Of a stretch of 64,000 bases of DNA, positions 61,960-64,000 are shown piece by piece; position 1 is the first letter of the stretch, and each line of letters opens with the position of its first letter. This DNA is from Mariniphaga anaerophila (GTDB taxonomy: Bacteria; Bacteroidota; Bacteroidia; Bacteroidales; Prolixibacteraceae). The DNA is taken from positions 62,001-126,000 of the forward strand of contig NZ_FQUM01000003.1 in assembly GCF_900129025.1 (NCBI RefSeq), read 5' to 3'. The position numbers and the translations under genes were made by a program. The notes below the pieces were generated by a model. It was not told where the DNA came from. It saw only the letters and a program-made list of their open reading frames with translations, and did no database searches.

Positions 61960-64000
61960 ATGAAGAAAGGAATAAAATACGGATTAGTCATCCCGGGCAC
62001 ACTGCTTCTGGGATTTCTACTCTTGCTGCTCCTTGCCGCCCTTCTTCTTCAAACGGGGCAGGTCAAACACAAAATTGCAAAAATCGCAGAAGTTCAGGTA
62101 TCCAAATCCCTAAATGGAAATCTGTCAATCGGAAAAATTGAGGGTAATTTTTTTACCCACCTTTCCGTAAAAAATATTTTGCTTACAACAGAACAGGATA
62201 CGCTGGCACAAATTGACGAAATAAACGCCGAATACAACCTCTGGCCACTTTTACGAAATTTACTGGATATTCACACAGTAGAAATCATTCGTCCTCAGCT
62301 TTTCCTGAAACAAATCAATGATTCGGCATGGAATGTACAACAAATTGCGAAGCAGGAACAAAACACCACAGAACCCGCAAGTGGGAGCCCAGGCAGCCTA
62401 AAAATAAACCTGGCAAATTTTCGCCTGATTGACGGTTTCATAAAAACAGCAACTCCCGACACCATTATTCCCCAAAAGGTTGAACACCTTAACGCTAAAC
62501 TATCGGGTTACTGGAGCAACAACCAGCAGCAGGCCGAGCTAAAACAGTTTTCTTTTTCTACCCAAAACCCGGACTTCAATCTGAAACAGATCCAATTCGC
62601 ATTGTCAAATAATAACCGCGTAATTGAACTCAAAAATTTCAGCATCGAAACCGAACTAAATCAACTCCATGCCGAAGCAGGCTTTTCGCAGGAGCAAAAA
62701 ACAGGTGATGCTTTTATTGAAAGCCCGGGACTGAAACTGTCAGAATTCAGTTATTTCCTACCGTATCTGAAAATTCCGGTTGCTCCCGATTTTAAGATGA
62801 GTGCAGACATGCAAGAAAACGCTGCCGTTGCAACACTTGAACTGAAGAATCAGAAACAAAAAATTTCATTACAAATTACTTCTGAAAACCTTTCGGAATT
62901 TCTTTCGCTGCCCGAAGAAACAACGCTTTTGTGGTCAGCCGGGCTGAAAATGGAACAGGTTTATTTGGCCGGCTGGCTGGGAAACCCGGAACTGCCCTAT
63001 GTTCTGAACGGCGAAATATCAGCCAGCGGACGCGGCACAGATCCCAAAACAGCAGAAATTTCGCTAAACGGACAACTAAACGATTGGATATACAAAAAAG
63101 CAGAAACAGGGGAATTACTTTTTGACCTGGCGATGAACGAAGGAAGTTTAGACGGAACAATACAAGGAAACGGGAGCTTCGGAAAATTTGAAATGAATTC
63201 CACCATCCGAAGCCTGCTTGAACAGCCGGAGTTCGAAACAGAAATCACTTCAACAAATCTTAATCTGGAACAGCTCTCGGGAATCAAAAATTTAGATTCT
63301 GATATCAATTTAACAGCCGGAATCAAAGGAGAAGGATTCGACCCGGAAAAGCTTTTTGCTTCGGCACAAATAAACATGCTGCACTCCCGGATTCAGCACC
63401 TTCAGTTTGACACGCTTTCTGCAATTGCCGATTACCGGGGCCAAAACCTGGTGGTTGATTCCTTCCTGCTGAAAACAAAAAACGCTCTGCTTACGGCAAA
63501 CGGAAATTACAGTTTCGACGCTCAGTCGGATTTGCAACTGGATGCCAGATTTTCGGATGTAGAAGAATTTTATGCCTGGCTACCCGACAGCAGTTTTCAG
63601 GCAAGTGGAACAATTGCGGCCAATCTGCGGGGACGACCGGACTCGCTTTTATTGGAAACAGCTGTAGTTCTGGATTCTGTCGGGTACAACGATTTGTCTG
63701 TAAAAGAAATGCAACTGCATGCAAAAGGAAAACTAACTGCTTCCGACACCATTTTTGAGACCCAACTGGTTGCACAAAAAATTCTGGCAGGGAACTTTTT
63801 GGTTGACTCAATTAGTGCGCGCGCCCAAGGCTCCCCTGACTCTCTGTTCCTTTCGGCCAACGCAGTTGCAGGCGATTTATCCACGCAAATAAAAACAGGG
63901 ATTATTCCGAAAAGCTCACTGAAAATAAGCCTTGCAGACTGGGAAATTAACTCTGGAAATCAAAAATGGAAATTGCAACAAACTCCGGTCACTATCGAAA
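61960..64000 (+). CDS. TamB-like translocation/assembly protein (partial, runs off the window)
   Basis: An open frame from the ATG at 61960 to the end of the window, at least 680 residues and incomplete at the C-terminus. It starts with a basic tip and a single transmembrane anchor (GLVIPGTLLLGFLLLLLLAA), then continues as repetitive beta-rich DUF490/TamB-like sequence (SKSLNGNLSIGKIEGNFFTHLSVKNIL, a typical AsmA/TamB opening). TamB spans the periplasm as a beta-taco and may move lipids or outer-membrane proteins with TamA. The start codon lies 3 bp after the tamA-like stop. Confidence 0.88.
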   Translation, partial: MKKGIKYGLVIPGTLLLGFLLLLLLAALLLQTGQVKHKIAKIAEVQVSKSLNGNLSIGKIEGNFFTHLSVKNILLTTEQDTLAQIDEINAEYNLWPLLRNLLDIHTVEIIRPQLFLKQINDSAWNVQQIAKQEQNTTEPASGSPGSLKINLANFRLIDGFIKTATPDTIIPQKVEHLNAKLSGYWSNNQQQAELKQFSFSTQNPDFNLKQIQFALSNNNRVIELKNFSIETELNQLHAEAGFSQEQKTGDAFIESPGLKLSEFSYFLPYLKIPVAPDFKMSADMQENAAVATLELKNQKQKISLQITSENLSEFLSLPEETTLLWSAGLKMEQVYLAGWLGNPELPYVLNGEISASGRGTDPKTAEISLNGQLNDWIYKKAETGELLFDLAMNEGSLDGTIQGNGSFGKFEMNSTIRSLLEQPEFETEITSTNLNLEQLSGIKNLDSDINLTAGIKGEGFDPEKLFASAQINMLHSRIQHLQFDTLSAIADYRGQNLVVDSFLLKTKNALLTANGNYSFDAQSDLQLDARFSDVEEFYAWLPDSSFQASGTIAANLRGRPDSLLLETAVVLDSVGYNDLSVKEMQLHAKGKLTASDTIFETQLVAQKILAGNFLVDSISARAQGSPDSLFLSANAVAGDLSTQIKTGIIPKSSLKISLADWEINSGNQKWKLQQTPVTIE

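Overview
The window reads as chromosome of a Bacteroidota member, most likely a marine or gut-type Bacteroidales/Marinilabiliales (Prolixibacteraceae-like) bacterium. The evidence is TAnnTTTG-type -7 promoter boxes, A-rich rather than Shine-Dalgarno-rich start contexts, a GldF-GldG fusion, a type IX secretion (CHU_C) cargo protein, a DUF4290 protein, the GH29 and GH105 glycoside hydrolases, and the HisG-long and HisB-bifunctional enzymes typical of this phylum. I see no insertion sequence, prophage, CRISPR array, tRNA or rRNA.

Layout. 0.2-4.2 kb: a minus-strand signalling operon of three LytS-type membrane sensor proteins (one a degenerate pseudokinase) and one LytTR response regulator. 4.4-8.4 kb: small secreted proteins, a short SSB and a zinc-ribbon protein diverging from an array of 20-bp repeats, a class I glutamine amidotransferase, and a GH88/GH105 hydrolase under a LacI-type palindrome. 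8.5-16.3 kb: a histidine operon preceded by a His-rich leader peptide and a terminator (a classical attenuator), ordered hisG-hisD-hisC-hisB-purU-tlpA-like-hisH-argB; hisA, hisF and hisIE are absent. 16.4-26.7 kb: cold-shock protein, Mut7-C RNase-domain protein, surE, lpxB, gldFG, dnaN, a DnaQ-like exonuclease and small metabolic enzymes. 26.7-35.0 kb: a long minus-strand run with uvrD/pcrA, DUF4290, murA, a TlpA-like protein, grpE, dnaJ, a Crp/Fnr regulator and a YkgJ-type protein. 35.2-42.5 kb: a T9SS cargo protein, an AbgT transporter, a nitroreductase and a divergent polyamine cluster (agmatinase-like, carboxy(nor)spermidine dehydrogenase, nspC).

42.5-48.5 kb: a GH29 alpha-L-fucosidase, then about 690 bp without a gene that holds what I consider the most interesting object here. 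It is a promoter followed by about 550 nt folding into at least ten local hairpins, several capped by cUNCGg or GNRA tetraloops, and ending in a terminator-like hairpin; I do not recognise it as a known RNA class. It is followed by an Omp85-like outer-membrane protein (minus strand), a TonB-like protein and a short promoter-terminator unit (candidate sRNA). 48.5-54.9 kb: an oxidative TCA block with aconitase, a eukaryote-type NADP isocitrate dehydrogenase, a second isocitrate dehydrogenase with NAD-specific residues, and citrate synthase, closed by a strong terminator. 55.0-58.6 kb: a copper-type module (HMA-AraC fusion regulator, P-type ATPase, Gly-rich secreted protein). 58.7-64.0 kb: a two-gene unit (conserved protein plus GNAT-YoaP), then a TamA-like and a TamB-like gene; the latter runs off the end.

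All calls come from reading motifs and context by eye. No database search or folding program was run, so family names are recognition and RNA structures are hand-drawn pairings.
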